Positions 21,450-29,052 of a stretch of DNA of 43,886 bases are shown in pieces. Both the position numbers and the translations under genes were made by a program. The notes under the pieces were generated by a model. It had not been told where the DNA came from and did not search any database. It saw nothing but the letters and a program-made list of their open reading frames with translations. Within the stretch, counting starts at the first letter, position 1. Each line of letters begins with the position of its first letter. The stretch is taken from positions 1 through 43,886 of IMG/VR virus record IMGVR_UViG_3300040801_001003; one strand, 5' to 3'. This DNA comes from a virus.

Positions 21450-22245
21450 ACAAACCATCGAAATGATTGACCAGTTTTTCGCACTGGTTGACACCGACAC
21501 CGCCGCACCGCCTGCACCGGCCGCACCGGCCGCGCCGTGCGAGTCGCCACCGAAACCGCGACGCACTGGTCGCCAACTGCCCACCGGCCAACCGTTGCGC
21601 GACATCGACGCGCACCGCGCCGCGCGTGCGCGCGTGCGCAACCTGAAACCGACACCGCGACCAGTTGCGCCGCCGACACCGATTCAGCCAGGCGCACCGA
21701 CACACCCGGTCGACGCGCCCGAACTGCCGCCGCTCGACGACATCGAAGTCGCCGACGTGACCGGCTCAATTTACGACGGCCAAATGCGTTATGTGAAAAC
21801 GCTCGACGTCGTCGGTCGCGTTTTCCTTGTTGAGTGGGAACCGTTGATCGTGACCGAACCGGTTTCGGCATTGTTTCGACGCGATGTCGTCGACCGCCTG
21901 TGCGATGAAACGTTGCGCGACTTGAAAACGGTCATGCGCGGGCAGGTCGCAATTTCGGGGATTATGTTTGGTGCCGACGTCAACAATATTCGGGAATGGT
22001 GCGAATATGCACACCCCGATGAACCGTTCGCCGCGTTCATGCGAATCGGCAATCATGGTTCGCAACGCGCAAACGGCCGCGCGTTGCTGGCCGACGTGCG
22101 CAACCATGCGCGCCCGGCGATTGCGCGCGTCATCGATGACGTCGCCCACGTCCTGACGCGCACCGAACACACCGCGTTCGCGAAATGGTGGAGGCACGAA
22201 CAAATCGTGCCGACGCAACCGTTGCCGCGACTGCCGAGGTCGTGA
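21442..22245 (+). CDS. Unknown protein with Pro/Ala-rich N-terminal linker
   Basis: The product has 267 residues, start ATG 21442 behind GGAGG. Residues 17-100 are low-complexity (Ala, Pro, Thr, Arg). From about 105 a folded part follows with DIEVADVTGSIYDGQMRYVKTLDVVGRVF, a helical middle, and FMRIGNHGSQRANGRALLADVRNHARPAIARVI. I do not recognise it. Its position among replication genes suggests a nucleic-acid role, but no motif proves that. Confidence 0.68.
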   Translation: MNEQTIEMIDQFFALVDTDTAAPPAPAAPAAPCESPPKPRRTGRQLPTGQPLRDIDAHRAARARVRNLKPTPRPVAPPTPIQPGAPTHPVDAPELPPLDDIEVADVTGSIYDGQMRYVKTLDVVGRVFLVEWEPLIVTEPVSALFRRDVVDRLCDETLRDLKTVMRGQVAISGIMFGADVNNIREWCEYAHPDEPFAAFMRIGNHGSQRANGRALLADVRNHARPAIARVIDDVAHVLTRTEHTAFAKWWRHEQIVPTQPLPRLPRS

Positions 22246-22247
22246 CC

Positions 22248-22586
22248 ATGCACGCACGTCGAAAACTGGTCGACACCGTCGAACAACTGTTAGCGATTCA
22301 ATCGCCTGATTATGTTCGCCTTTCGCGCGGTTTGACGTTGTCGCATGATCCGTCGAAACGTGACGAACACAATCGCATCGCGATCACGTTGTCGCGCACG
22401 AACGCAAAACCGTCTGACGAGGAAATAAAAGTCGTCACCGCAAACATTCGCGACGCGTGCGCGCGTCATAACCTCGCCGTGGTGAACGTCGCGGTCGAAC
22501 GCGGTTCGGCCGGGAAGTTCACAAAGTTCGCGCGCATTTGGTTCGACACAATGAAACAATTAAAACTTGGAGGCTTGACACAATGA
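22248..22586 (+). CDS. Small unknown protein, possible nucleic-acid binding
   Basis: The product has 112 residues. I set the start at ATG 22248, behind CCGAGG, just after the previous stop. It has a helical start (RKLVDTVEQLLAIQ), a basic middle (SHDPSKRDEHNRIAITLSRTNAKP), and a C-terminal GSAGKFTKFARIWF segment. No family recognised. Its stop overlaps the next start as ATGA. Confidence 0.68.
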   Translation: MHARRKLVDTVEQLLAIQSPDYVRLSRGLTLSHDPSKRDEHNRIAITLSRTNAKPSDEEIKVVTANIRDACARHNLAVVNVAVERGSAGKFTKFARIWFDTMKQLKLGGLTQ

Positions 22587-23185
22587 ATATTCCCGACACC
22601 TTAATGACCGATGCACTGTTTAATCACGGGTTGCAGCAATGCGTCGATTTCATTCGCGACCGCCTCGACGCAGGCGCGCCGCCTGAAACCGTTCCGGTCA
22701 TGATTCGCATTATTTCGATTTCGCAACGCGCGGTCGATGCGATTGCGAACGGCGAAACCGTCGACGGCGAAAACTGCGACAACTTCGACCAGTTGTTCGA
22801 CACGACGACAGCCGCCATTCACGCACCGACAACTGTGCCGCACGACCTCCACCACGATATATTCGCACTCGCCGGTCGCGAATATTCAAACGCGCGCGCA
22901 AAGTCCTATCATGGTTTGGTCGTCGCATTGTATGTCATCGGGCGCGGTCAATTAATCCGAGTCAAATCCAACGCGCCCGATACCATTGAGGGAATTATTA
23001 TCAGTGGGATCACGCACGACGTTCGCATGAATTCGGTCGTCATCACCGACGAAGGAAACGCGACCGATTTCAATCTCGCGGGCGCAGTGCCCAACCCGAC
23101 AACGCCGTCACCGATTGCGACCGGGTTCATGCACGGGATACAAACCGCGACGATTGCGCGTTTTATCGACAAAACCAGTCAATAA
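22583..23185 (+). CDS. Unknown protein
   Basis: The product has 200 residues, start ATG 22583 behind TTGGAGG and overlapping the preceding stop. It has a helical first half (MTDALFNHGLQQCVDFIRDRLD, PVMIRIISISQRAVDAI) and a beta-rich second half (YHGLVVALYVIGRGQLIRV, EGIIISGITHDVRMNSVVITDEG). Not recognised. The stop is followed by a 14-bp hairpin and then the membrane/ATPase trio. Confidence 0.7.
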   Translation: MNIPDTLMTDALFNHGLQQCVDFIRDRLDAGAPPETVPVMIRIISISQRAVDAIANGETVDGENCDNFDQLFDTTTAAIHAPTTVPHDLHHDIFALAGREYSNARAKSYHGLVVALYVIGRGQLIRVKSNAPDTIEGIIISGITHDVRMNSVVITDEGNATDFNLAGAVPNPTTPSPIATGFMHGIQTATIARFIDKTSQ

Positions 23186-23189
23186 ACAA

Positions 23190-23221
23190 CGACCGGCGCG
23201 TCGTGGTCGACGCGCCGGTCG
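23190..23221 (+). other. Intercistronic GC hairpin before the membrane/ATPase trio
   Basis: A perfect 14-bp stem (CGACCGGCGCGTCG, loop TGGT, complementary arm) followed at once by CGAGGAGATAG, the ribosome binding site of the next gene. No T-run, so it is more likely an mRNA stability or processing element than a terminator. Confidence 0.65.
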
Positions 23222-23239
23222 CGAGGAGATAGAAACCCC

Positions 23240-23974
23240 ATGTCAAATAATACCACAACTATTTTGAAACGCCTCGACGTCGTGACCAACGTCCTGATGA
23301 TCGTTTTACTGGTCGTGCCGTTCGCGATGTCGTTCGGTGCATTGCGCGATTTGGCGGCGCAACACGGCGTCGCGTATGCGTGGCTATACCCGATTATGAT
23401 TGACGGTGGTTTGATCATATTCAAATCGCTCGTGCTGCGCGCGTCGTTGCGCGGTCGCAGCGACCGTTATTCGTGGTTTATGGCCGCGACCGCGACCGTC
23501 GTTTCGGTTGCGCTTAACGTCGTTCATGCGCCGGCCGATTTCCTTTCGCAGTTCATGGCCGCGTTGCCGCCGGTGGTGTTGTTGGCCGCGTTCGTCGCGG
23601 TCGCACACCGCGTTCGCGAATCGGTCGTCGTCATGAACTTCGAGGAACTTGCAGAAACGGCCGTGAACGAACGCGACGCGATGCGTGAACAACTTGAAAC
23701 GGCCGTGAACGAACGCGACGCGATGCGTGAACAACTTGAAACGGCCGTGAACGAACGCGACGTCGCGCGCGAACGCGCCGCCGAATTGTCCGAACGCATC
23801 GACCAGTTGAACGAGCACGCGACCGCGTTCGGTGCAATGAATCCCGTCGCGCAGGACATCGCGCGAATGCTGGCCGGGATTGACGAACGGTCACAGGCCG
23901 ACATCGCACGCGCGCACAACGTCAGCAAATCGACCGTGTCAAAATACAAATCATCGTTGAACGGGAGTTCGTAA
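23240..23974 (+). CDS. DUF2637-like membrane protein with coiled coil and C-terminal HTH
   Basis: The product has 244 residues. It carries about four TM segments between residues 13 and 125: VLMIVLLVVPFAMSFGALRD, WLYPIMIDGGLIIFKSLVL, FMAATATVVSVALNVV and ALPPVVLLAAFVAVAHRV. The WLYP.miDG.... signature matches DUF2637, membrane proteins common next to FtsK/TraB-type ATPases on actinobacterial mobile elements. Residues 138-180 form a coiled coil from a 14-residue repeat (ETAVNERDAMREQL), and the end (DIARAHNVSKSTVSKYKS) is a helix-turn-helix. So it seems to be a membrane protein that holds a DNA-binding domain on the cytoplasmic side. It is followed at once by a two-TM protein and the ATPase. 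Confidence 0.75.
   Translation: MSNNTTTILKRLDVVTNVLMIVLLVVPFAMSFGALRDLAAQHGVAYAWLYPIMIDGGLIIFKSLVLRASLRGRSDRYSWFMAATATVVSVALNVVHAPADFLSQFMAALPPVVLLAAFVAVAHRVRESVVVMNFEELAETAVNERDAMREQLETAVNERDAMREQLETAVNERDVARERAAELSERIDQLNEHATAFGAMNPVAQDIARMLAGIDERSQADIARAHNVSKSTVSKYKSSLNGSS
23654..23770 (+). repeat. 42-base coding repeat, two full copies and one partial
   Basis: Copies at 23654-23695 and 23696-23737 are identical and encode ETAVNERDAMREQL; the third starts at 23738 and diverges after about 24 bases. The unit length equals two heptads, so copies lengthen the coiled coil without breaking phase. Confidence 0.85.
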
Positions 23975-24354
23975 TGAAAAGGTCATCGATTGCGTTAGTT
24001 TTCATCGGTTTCATTTTGACGTTTGCACTCGCAATCGCGATTCCTGCGTCGTTATGGTCGTATGCGGCCATAATCGACGCGCAGGCACCGGCGTCGGTCC
24101 TCGACCAAATCGAACAACAACGCGCAATCGAGGCGACGACCAGTTCGGCCGGTCACGGTTTTCTGTTCGCACTCGCATCGGTTGCGGTCGTCGTGCTTTT
24201 CGCAGGCGGTGCGTTTGCGTTCATTTACTACAAACGCACGTCGGCAGAAAACAAAAAACAGTCGCGCCTATTGTTGCGCGAACAACGTCGTCAACCGAAA
24301 CCGGTCGCGCGCGTGCCGCGACTGCCCGAACGCACGCAGGAGCGAATACAATGA
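23974..24354 (+). CDS. Small membrane protein with two TM segments
   Basis: The product has 126 residues, start ATG 23974 behind GGGAG and overlapping the preceding stop. TM1 is residues 7-27 (ALVFIGFILTFALAIAIPAS) and TM2 about 64-86 (FLFALASVAVVVLFAGGAFA). The loop between them is short and charged; the C-terminal 40 residues are basic (RRQPKPVARVPRLPERTQ) and probably cytoplasmic. It lies between the DUF2637-like protein and the ATPase, with both overlaps suggesting stoichiometric translation. Likely a partner in one membrane complex; no direct motif. Confidence 0.7.
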   Translation: MKRSSIALVFIGFILTFALAIAIPASLWSYAAIIDAQAPASVLDQIEQQRAIEATTSSAGHGFLFALASVAVVVLFAGGAFAFIYYKRTSAENKKQSRLLLREQRRQPKPVARVPRLPERTQERIQ

Positions 24355-25925
24355 AACGAATCGAACTGATTGGCGTCATCATTTTGATGGTTCTGGCCGT
24401 CGGTTGCTCGAAACCATACGACGGCTATTTCGATGCACCGAACACCACGTCGTCGACCGGCGGTTCGGTGGTGCAACCGAACGCGGTCGCGGTCGACTCG
24501 CAAAACCTCATGGGAACCGCGAACGCGGTCGCGGCGCAGGAAACGGCCGTTGCCGCCGAATCGACATCGGTTGCGGTCAACGCGACCGCGAACGCGCGCG
24601 CGGCGACCGTCGACGCACGCGAGGCGGCGGTCGCGACGTCGACGGCCGTTGCGGTGTCGACGTCGTCGGCGCTGGTCGTGCGCGCGACGTCGGTCGCACT
24701 TGACGCGACCGCGACCGCCGTCGCCAACGCCGCAATGCTCGAACAACGCGCACTTGACGACCAGTCGCAATATTTGCAAATGCAACGACAGGAACAGGCG
24801 GTGCGCGCGCGCAACCGTCAAATATGGTCAGCCATATTTCAGGGAATCGCGATTGCGTTCGCGGTTTTTGTTGCCGGTGTGCTTGCGTTCATTGCGAACA
24901 ACTGGTCGAAATCGATGCGACCGATTCACGCGCCCGATGGCACCCTCGTTTTGCCTGCCGGTCGGTTTGAAACGTTGACGACTCGCAACGGCGAAACCGG
25001 TTCGCAGTTGTCGACGGTCAACCGCGAACCGGTCGTCGAACTGCCGAAGCTCGAAGGCGGTCACGTCATGATTGTGGCACCGTCAGGCGCTGGAAAATCG
25101 ATGGCGATGCGTGAAATCATCGACCACCGACGCGGCGACGTGATCGTGCTTGATCCTCACTACACGCCCGGCGCGTGGGGCGACGTGACCGTCATCGGCG
25201 CCGGTCGCGACTTCGATGCGATTTCGCGGTTCGTTCAATACATGCGCGACAACCTCGACAAACGCGCAACCGCACGCGCAAACGGTCAACGTCATTTCCA
25301 ACCGATCACAATCATGGCCGAAGAACTCCCGGCCGTGGTCGGTGGCAGCGACGACACGGTCGTCGAGGTTTGGCGGCAGTGGATGCGGGAGGGCCGCAAG
25401 TTCGGTTTGTTCATGGTGATCGTCACGCAATCGACGCGCGTGCGCACTTTGGGAATCGAAGGCGAGGGCGACGTCCTCAAGAATTTCAACAACGTTTTGT
25501 TGCTTGGTTCGGCGGCGGTCGACCGCGTGCCCGATTTGGTCGCGGGGATGAACCGCCCGGCCGCACTCCTCGACGCCAACGGTCGCGCAAAACCGGTCGT
25601 CATCCCTTACGACGCGCGACGTGATCCTGAATCGCCGCAATTCGAGGCACCGACACCGCGACCGGCACAACTGCCCGAAGTCGGTGCAAATGCGTCGCTT
25701 GCGCCGCCTGTCGTCGGTGATCCTTACCGGGACGGTTTGACCACCGAACGCGGTCACGTTACCGGCGCGCAGGTGACACAAATCGACATGCTGTGTCGTC
25801 GCGGCAACGAATCGGGACGCGCGATTCAACGCGCGGTTTTTGGGCATCATGGTGGGGCAGCGTATGACAAATTCATCGCGGTCGTCGAACGGTTGAATTT
25901 GCCAAAACCGAACGGTGACGGGTAA
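24351..25925 (+). CDS. Lipobox-bearing membrane ATPase of the FtsK/HerA/TraB type
   Basis: The product has 524 residues from ATG 24351 (GCAGGAG upstream, ATGA overlap). Residues 1-20 form a lipoprotein-type signal (ILMVLAVGC). Residues 30-150 form an Ala/Thr/Val-rich stalk ending in a charged helix. A TM helix follows at 158-184 (IFQGIAIAFAVFVAGVLAFI). The ATPase domain has Walker A APSGAGKS near 243-250 and a Walker B-like ITIMAEEL near 319-326, with WMREGRKFGLFMVIVTQS after it, as in HerA/FtsK motors. The last 50 residues (QVTQIDMLCRRGNESGRAIQRAVFG) may be a DNA-binding wing. FtsK-like proteins pump double-stranded DNA. Here it may move DNA at the membrane; the lipobox plus TM arrangement is odd. 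Confidence 0.75.
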   Translation: MKRIELIGVIILMVLAVGCSKPYDGYFDAPNTTSSTGGSVVQPNAVAVDSQNLMGTANAVAAQETAVAAESTSVAVNATANARAATVDAREAAVATSTAVAVSTSSALVVRATSVALDATATAVANAAMLEQRALDDQSQYLQMQRQEQAVRARNRQIWSAIFQGIAIAFAVFVAGVLAFIANNWSKSMRPIHAPDGTLVLPAGRFETLTTRNGETGSQLSTVNREPVVELPKLEGGHVMIVAPSGAGKSMAMREIIDHRRGDVIVLDPHYTPGAWGDVTVIGAGRDFDAISRFVQYMRDNLDKRATARANGQRHFQPITIMAEELPAVVGGSDDTVVEVWRQWMREGRKFGLFMVIVTQSTRVRTLGIEGEGDVLKNFNNVLLLGSAAVDRVPDLVAGMNRPAALLDANGRAKPVVIPYDARRDPESPQFEAPTPRPAQLPEVGANASLAPPVVGDPYRDGLTTERGHVTGAQVTQIDMLCRRGNESGRAIQRAVFGHHGGAAYDKFIAVVERLNLPKPNGDG

Positions 25926-25971
25926 CGGTAACGCGTTCCTACCAGTGGCACGGCCGTTTCCCGACGTCGCG

Positions 25972-26002
25972 AACCGTTACCCAACCGGGTAACGGTTTTT
26001 GT
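25972..26002 (+). terminator. Rho-independent terminator after the ATPase gene
   Basis: AACCGTTACCC, loop AACC, GGGTAACGGTT, then TTTTG: an 11-bp perfect stem with a T-run, 46 bases after the ATPase stop. Confidence 0.85.
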
Positions 26003-26039
26003 TTGCGAAATCGACGGTCGACCAGTTTTCCCGACTTGC

Positions 26040-26067
26040 TTGCATTGTGGTCACAATCTGGTATAAT
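26040..26067 (+). promoter_or_regulatory. Early cassette promoter 1 with operator
   Basis: TTGCAT (26040-26045) and TATAAT (26062-26067), 16 bases apart. The inverted repeat ATTGTG-GT-CACAAT (26044-26057) covers the end of the -35 box and the spacer. The leader ends in CGGAGGCTCACACC before the gene at 26116. Confidence 0.82.
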
Positions 26068-26115
26068 CATGTTTGTAGGACTTGACAACATTCACTCAAT
26101 TCGGAGGCTCACACC

Positions 26116-26736
26116 ATGAATTTGCAACATTTGATTGACCAGTTCACGACCGACGGTTTCACCGATTTCGACGCGATTGTCGCGACACAGGGTTCCGACG
26201 AATCCCTCATGTGGGAAGCTGCGACCGCGTTGTTCATTCGCGAACACGGTGTCGATTCGTTCAACGACGAGGCGACCGTCGACGACGTGACCGTTCGGTG
26301 GGCGCGCGCATATATTGACGCATGGGATGGCGATGACGGGATTTGGTTATCCGACATCGATGAATGTTTGTGGCAAAACGCGGTTGAAAACGGGATGCCC
26401 AAACAGTCGACCGAATCGCGGTCGGTCGCGATTTATATCGACATCGTCGACCTCGGTGCCGATGACGACGAACGCGTCGTCGCGACCGTTGCGGTCAACT
26501 GCCCGAAATCGTCGTTGCAAATGTTGCCGTTTTTATGTTCGGCGCGCCTCAACGACTATTTGACCGACGAACACGGTGATCCTTTCGGTTCGATGACGAC
26601 GTTCGATTTCCAACCGCACGACGACGACGCGCGCCAAATGTTACGCGCCGCGACCGCGTTGCTCGACCAAACCATCGACGACAACCTCAAAACCATTCGC
26701 GACCACAACGACGCGCACGGTTTCACCACCGCATAA
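26116..26736 (+). CDS. Unknown acidic protein
   Basis: The product has 206 residues, start ATG 26116 behind GGAGG. It is markedly acidic (DEATVDDVTVRW, DAWDGDDGIWLSDIDE, DIVDLGADDDERVVATV) with a mixed alpha/beta pattern; the segment RSVAIYIDIVDLGADDDER starts a likely beta sheet. No domain recognised. It has its own operator-controlled promoter and terminator, so it is a stand-alone gene cassette. Acidic early proteins of phages are sometimes DNA mimics against restriction, which is speculation here. Confidence 0.72.
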   Translation: MNLQHLIDQFTTDGFTDFDAIVATQGSDESLMWEAATALFIREHGVDSFNDEATVDDVTVRWARAYIDAWDGDDGIWLSDIDECLWQNAVENGMPKQSTESRSVAIYIDIVDLGADDDERVVATVAVNCPKSSLQMLPFLCSARLNDYLTDEHGDPFGSMTTFDFQPHDDDARQMLRAATALLDQTIDDNLKTIRDHNDAHGFTTA

Positions 26737-26757
26737 ACCGCGCGCAACGACTCGCAA

Positions 26758-26790
26758 ACGACGCACCGTCGAAACGGTGCGTCGTTTTTG
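26758..26790 (+). terminator. Rho-independent terminator
   Basis: ACGACGCACCGT, loop CGAA, ACGGTGCGTCGT followed by TTTTG: a 12-bp perfect stem. Its arms are almost the same as in the terminator at 28997-29028. Confidence 0.88.
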
Positions 26791-26824
26791 TTTTGACCAG
26801 TTTTGACGAATATTCCCGAATCGC

Positions 26825-26852
26825 TTGCATTGTGGTCACAATCGTATATAAT
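26825..26852 (+). promoter_or_regulatory. Early cassette promoter 2 with operator
   Basis: TTGCAT (26825-26830) and TATAAT (26847-26852), 16 bases apart, with ATTGTGGTCACAAT at 26829-26842. The leader ends in TTAGGAGGCTCAACC before ATG 26902. Confidence 0.82.
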
Positions 26853-26901
26853 CATGTTTGTAGCACTTGACAACGTTCATTCACTTAGGAGGCTCAACCC
26901 C

Positions 26902-27462
26902 ATGTTTGAAATCAATGTTAACGACACGGTTCGCGGTTCATATTACGGTCACGAATTCACCGGCACGGTCACGACCGTTCGCCCCAATTATGGCTACAAT
27001 GCGCGCGACTTGCTTTTCGTTGCGGTCGATTTGCATGAACCGATTTTTATTCACAGTGCGACCGACAAACGCACGTCGGTCATATTCGACTCGGTCATAT
27101 TCGACGCGGTCAATCGTCACGGCAACGACGTTTCGTCAACCGGCCCGAACTGGTTGAAGGTCATCGACCTCGACGAACTGTCCGACGACGTGGTCGCGGC
27201 CGAACGCGACGCGGTCGACGAATTGCGCGACATGATTGCCGACATGACCGGCAACGACATCGCGTCGCACCACGTTTTCGTAATGACTCGCCCGTTCACG
27301 CCCGGCGGCAAGTTGCGCACCAGCTTCGAGGGCGAACGGTTCGACCACCTCGACGAACTGGTCACGCATATTCGTTACCTGTGCGACGAACACGGTTTCA
27401 AACCGGCCGAATTCGGTGTCGAATTGCACGTCGCGCTAAAAGTCCCGACGCTGGTCGCGTAA
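26902..27462 (+). CDS. Unknown protein
   Basis: The product has 186 residues from ATG 26902 behind AGGAGG; an in-frame longer version starting in the leader is not supported because its start lies upstream of the expected transcript start. The N-terminal part is beta-rich (VNDTVRGSYYGHEFTGTVTTV, LLFVAVDLHEPIFIH) and may be a small SH3-like barrel. The middle is helical and acidic (SDDVVAAERDAVDELRDMIADM). The C-terminal part ends EFGVELHVALKVPTLVA. Not recognised. First of a run of genes ending at 28972. Confidence 0.72.
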   Translation: MFEINVNDTVRGSYYGHEFTGTVTTVRPNYGYNARDLLFVAVDLHEPIFIHSATDKRTSVIFDSVIFDAVNRHGNDVSSTGPNWLKVIDLDELSDDVVAAERDAVDELRDMIADMTGNDIASHHVFVMTRPFTPGGKLRTSFEGERFDHLDELVTHIRYLCDEHGFKPAEFGVELHVALKVPTLVA

Positions 27463-27475
27463 CATTTCAAACCGC

Positions 27476-27503
27476 GCGCGCGGTTGCGAGTGCAACCGCG
27501 CGC
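27476..27503 (+). other. Intercistronic GC hairpin
   Basis: GCGCGCGGTTGC, loop GAGT, GCAACCGCGCGC: a perfect 12-bp stem, followed by ACCATTCAGGAGGCTCACC and the next ATG. The arms are identical to those at 29674-29701. Confidence 0.8.
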
Positions 27504-27523
27504 ACCATTCAGGAGGCTCACCG

Positions 27524-27868
27524 ATGAACGAAATCACAATCAACCCCGGTTCCTTTTTTTACTCGCCCGACGCCGAAATCATCGAAGTCGTCGACGTGGT
27601 CGATCACCGCGTCGTCGTGCGGTGGCCCGACATGACGACGACCGCCTATGTCGTCGAATATTTCGACGCATGGTTCGCGCCTTACTGGTCGCACGATGAC
27701 GACCTCATGTTCGCGATTGCATACGATATGCACCGATGCGGCTTGTCGGTCGACGAAATCGCGCAACAAATCGCGCCCGACTTCGATGTCCCGGTCGACC
27801 ATGCACTCGCAATCGTTCACGAACTGGTCGACGGCATGGTTGACCGCGCCTATTCGATGAACCGATAA
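27524..27868 (+). CDS. Unknown acidic protein
   Basis: The product has 114 residues, start ATG 27524 behind AGGAGGCTCA. The first half is beta-rich (GSFFYSPDAEIIEVVDVVDHRVVVRW) and the second helical (DEIAQQIAPDFDVPVDHALAIVHEL). The acidic content is high. No family recognised. Same operon as the gene at 26902. Confidence 0.7.
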   Translation: MNEITINPGSFFYSPDAEIIEVVDVVDHRVVVRWPDMTTTAYVVEYFDAWFAPYWSHDDDLMFAIAYDMHRCGLSVDEIAQQIAPDFDVPVDHALAIVHELVDGMVDRAYSMNR

Positions 27869-27883
27869 CAGGAGGATCACACC

Positions 27884-28126
27884 ATGAAATCCGAAACCAA
27901 ATTCGCCCACAAAACCGGCCACGGTTCGACTCTCATTCGCACCGATGCAAACGGTCGTTTGTTGCATATCAAAACGGTCGTGCTCGACAAAAACGGTCAC
28001 GACTTGACGGTGACGATGCGACCGCAAACCGACGGCGGTTTGTCGGTGCAATCGTCAAACGGTCAAATCATCATTGAACCAATCGTCGGCACGATGATCG
28101 TCGTTCGCGACGAATCGCAAATATAG
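27884..28126 (+). CDS. Small unknown beta-rich protein
   Basis: The product has 80 residues, start ATG 27884 behind AGGAGGATC. Strand pattern: STLIRTDANGRLLHIKTVVL, DLTVTMRPQTDGGLSVQ, GQIIIEPIVGTMIVV. No catalytic or metal motif. Unknown function. Confidence 0.68.
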   Translation: MKSETKFAHKTGHGSTLIRTDANGRLLHIKTVVLDKNGHDLTVTMRPQTDGGLSVQSSNGQIIIEPIVGTMIVVRDESQI

Positions 28127-28138
28127 GAGGAACAAACC

Positions 28139-28480
28139 ATGTCCAAAATTTTACGCGCGACCAGTGAAATCAAATCGCTCGTCGGTTTCACCGCCGACGA
28201 CGCGCACGCCCTCGCATCGTGGCAACTTTACGGCCGTTTCAACGAAGTCGTCAAAACCGAACACGCCCGACACCGCGTCGACCGTTTGGCGACCAGCATC
28301 ATGGTTTGGCGCGCGTCGCGGTGCGACATCGTGCGCGGCGACTATGGCACGTGGGTCGCGGTCAAGTGCCGCAAGTGCGGTCACGAACACGCAATCACCG
28401 ACCGCTTTTCGGTCGCAAAACACGCGCGCGACGAACACGGTTTGACCATCGATTTCGGGGAGTTCGTGAATTCAAAATGA
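28139..28480 (+). CDS. Small protein with a CxxC...HxxxxH zinc-finger-like end
   Basis: The product has 113 residues, start ATG 28139 behind AGGAGG. The first 80 residues are helical (ADDAHALASWQLYGRFNEVVK, then HRVDRLATSIMVW). Near residue 80 it has KCRKCGHEHAITDRF followed by VAKHARDEHG: two Cys with spacing two and two His about 17 residues later, like a C2H2-type zinc finger. This suggests binding to nucleic acid or protein. Its stop overlaps the next start. Confidence 0.7.
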   Translation: MSKILRATSEIKSLVGFTADDAHALASWQLYGRFNEVVKTEHARHRVDRLATSIMVWRASRCDIVRGDYGTWVAVKCRKCGHEHAITDRFSVAKHARDEHGLTIDFGEFVNSK

Positions 28481-28791
28481 AATCGATGATCGAACAAATC
28501 ACCGACGAACTCGCAGTGCGCGGCCCGATCAACGTCGGCGCATGTTATGACCTGATGCGAAACGGCTACATTCCCGCGCACGTCATCGAAGTTGACGGCG
28601 AACCGGTTGCGCTATTCCTCGCGACTCGCACCGCGCCACGACTGCCGACGACGTCGTTCGTCACGGTCGACCAACGCGACCACATTGTCGCGATTGACAT
28701 TAAATCGGGCACAACGATTTCAACATTTGAAACGATTCAATTATTCCTCGACGCCTGCGCCGGGGAACAGGAGCAAACAAACCATGAATGA
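28477..28791 (+). CDS. Unknown small protein
   Basis: The product has 104 residues from ATG 28477, which overlaps the preceding stop as ATGA. It is helical first (IEQITDELAVRGPINVGACYDLM), then beta-rich (HVIEVDGEPVALFLATRT, FVTVDQRDHIVAIDI), and ends in a helix. I do not recognise it. Its stop is overlapped by the next gene's start. Confidence 0.68.
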   Translation: MKSMIEQITDELAVRGPINVGACYDLMRNGYIPAHVIEVDGEPVALFLATRTAPRLPTTSFVTVDQRDHIVAIDIKSGTTISTFETIQLFLDACAGEQEQTNHE

Positions 28792-28972
28792 AACAACAAA
28801 AACAACGAACCGCCGGTCGAAACGATACGGCAAATTAACGCGCGTTTCCGCATGGCGCACGACCGATGCACGCATCGCGGCAATGACCGCATATTGTGAA
28901 CGCCACAACATAACGCGAACCGAATTGCTCGAACGCGCGGTCGACGCGTTCATGTCGGCCGATGACGCCTGA
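28784..28972 (+). CDS. Ribbon-helix-helix-like small DNA-binding protein
   Basis: The product has 62 residues, start ATG 28784 behind CAGGAGC. The first 25 residues are basic (TNRRSKRYGKLTRVSAWRTT). Residues 28-58 (ARIAAMTAYCERHNITRTELLERAVDAFM) match the helix-turn-helix part of ribbon-helix-helix (CopG/MetJ-like) repressors, which bind palindromes as dimers. It is the last gene before a terminator and the third operator-bearing promoter, so it is a candidate regulator of the ATTGTGGTCACAAT operators. Function is inferred from fold. Confidence 0.65.
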   Translation: MNETTKTTNRRSKRYGKLTRVSAWRTTDARIAAMTAYCERHNITRTELLERAVDAFMSADDA

Positions 28973-28996
28973 CGCGCGACCAGTTCAACCAAACAA

Positions 28997-29028
28997 ACGA
29001 CGCACCGTTTCGACGGTGCGTCGTTTTG
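28997..29028 (+). terminator. Rho-independent terminator
   Basis: ACGACGCACCGT, loop TTCG, ACGGTGCGTCGT, then TTTTG. A 12-bp stem with the same arms as at 26758. Confidence 0.88.
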
Positions 29029-29052
29029 TTTTGACCAGTTTTGCCAAATCGC

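Noticed and set aside
26070-26120. Conserved short frame MFVGLDNIHSLRRLT in the cassette leaders, as a leader peptide
   Set aside because: Its ATG lies one base after the TATAAT box and so upstream of the expected transcript start; it has no ribosome binding site and the copy at 6.68 kb changes frame.
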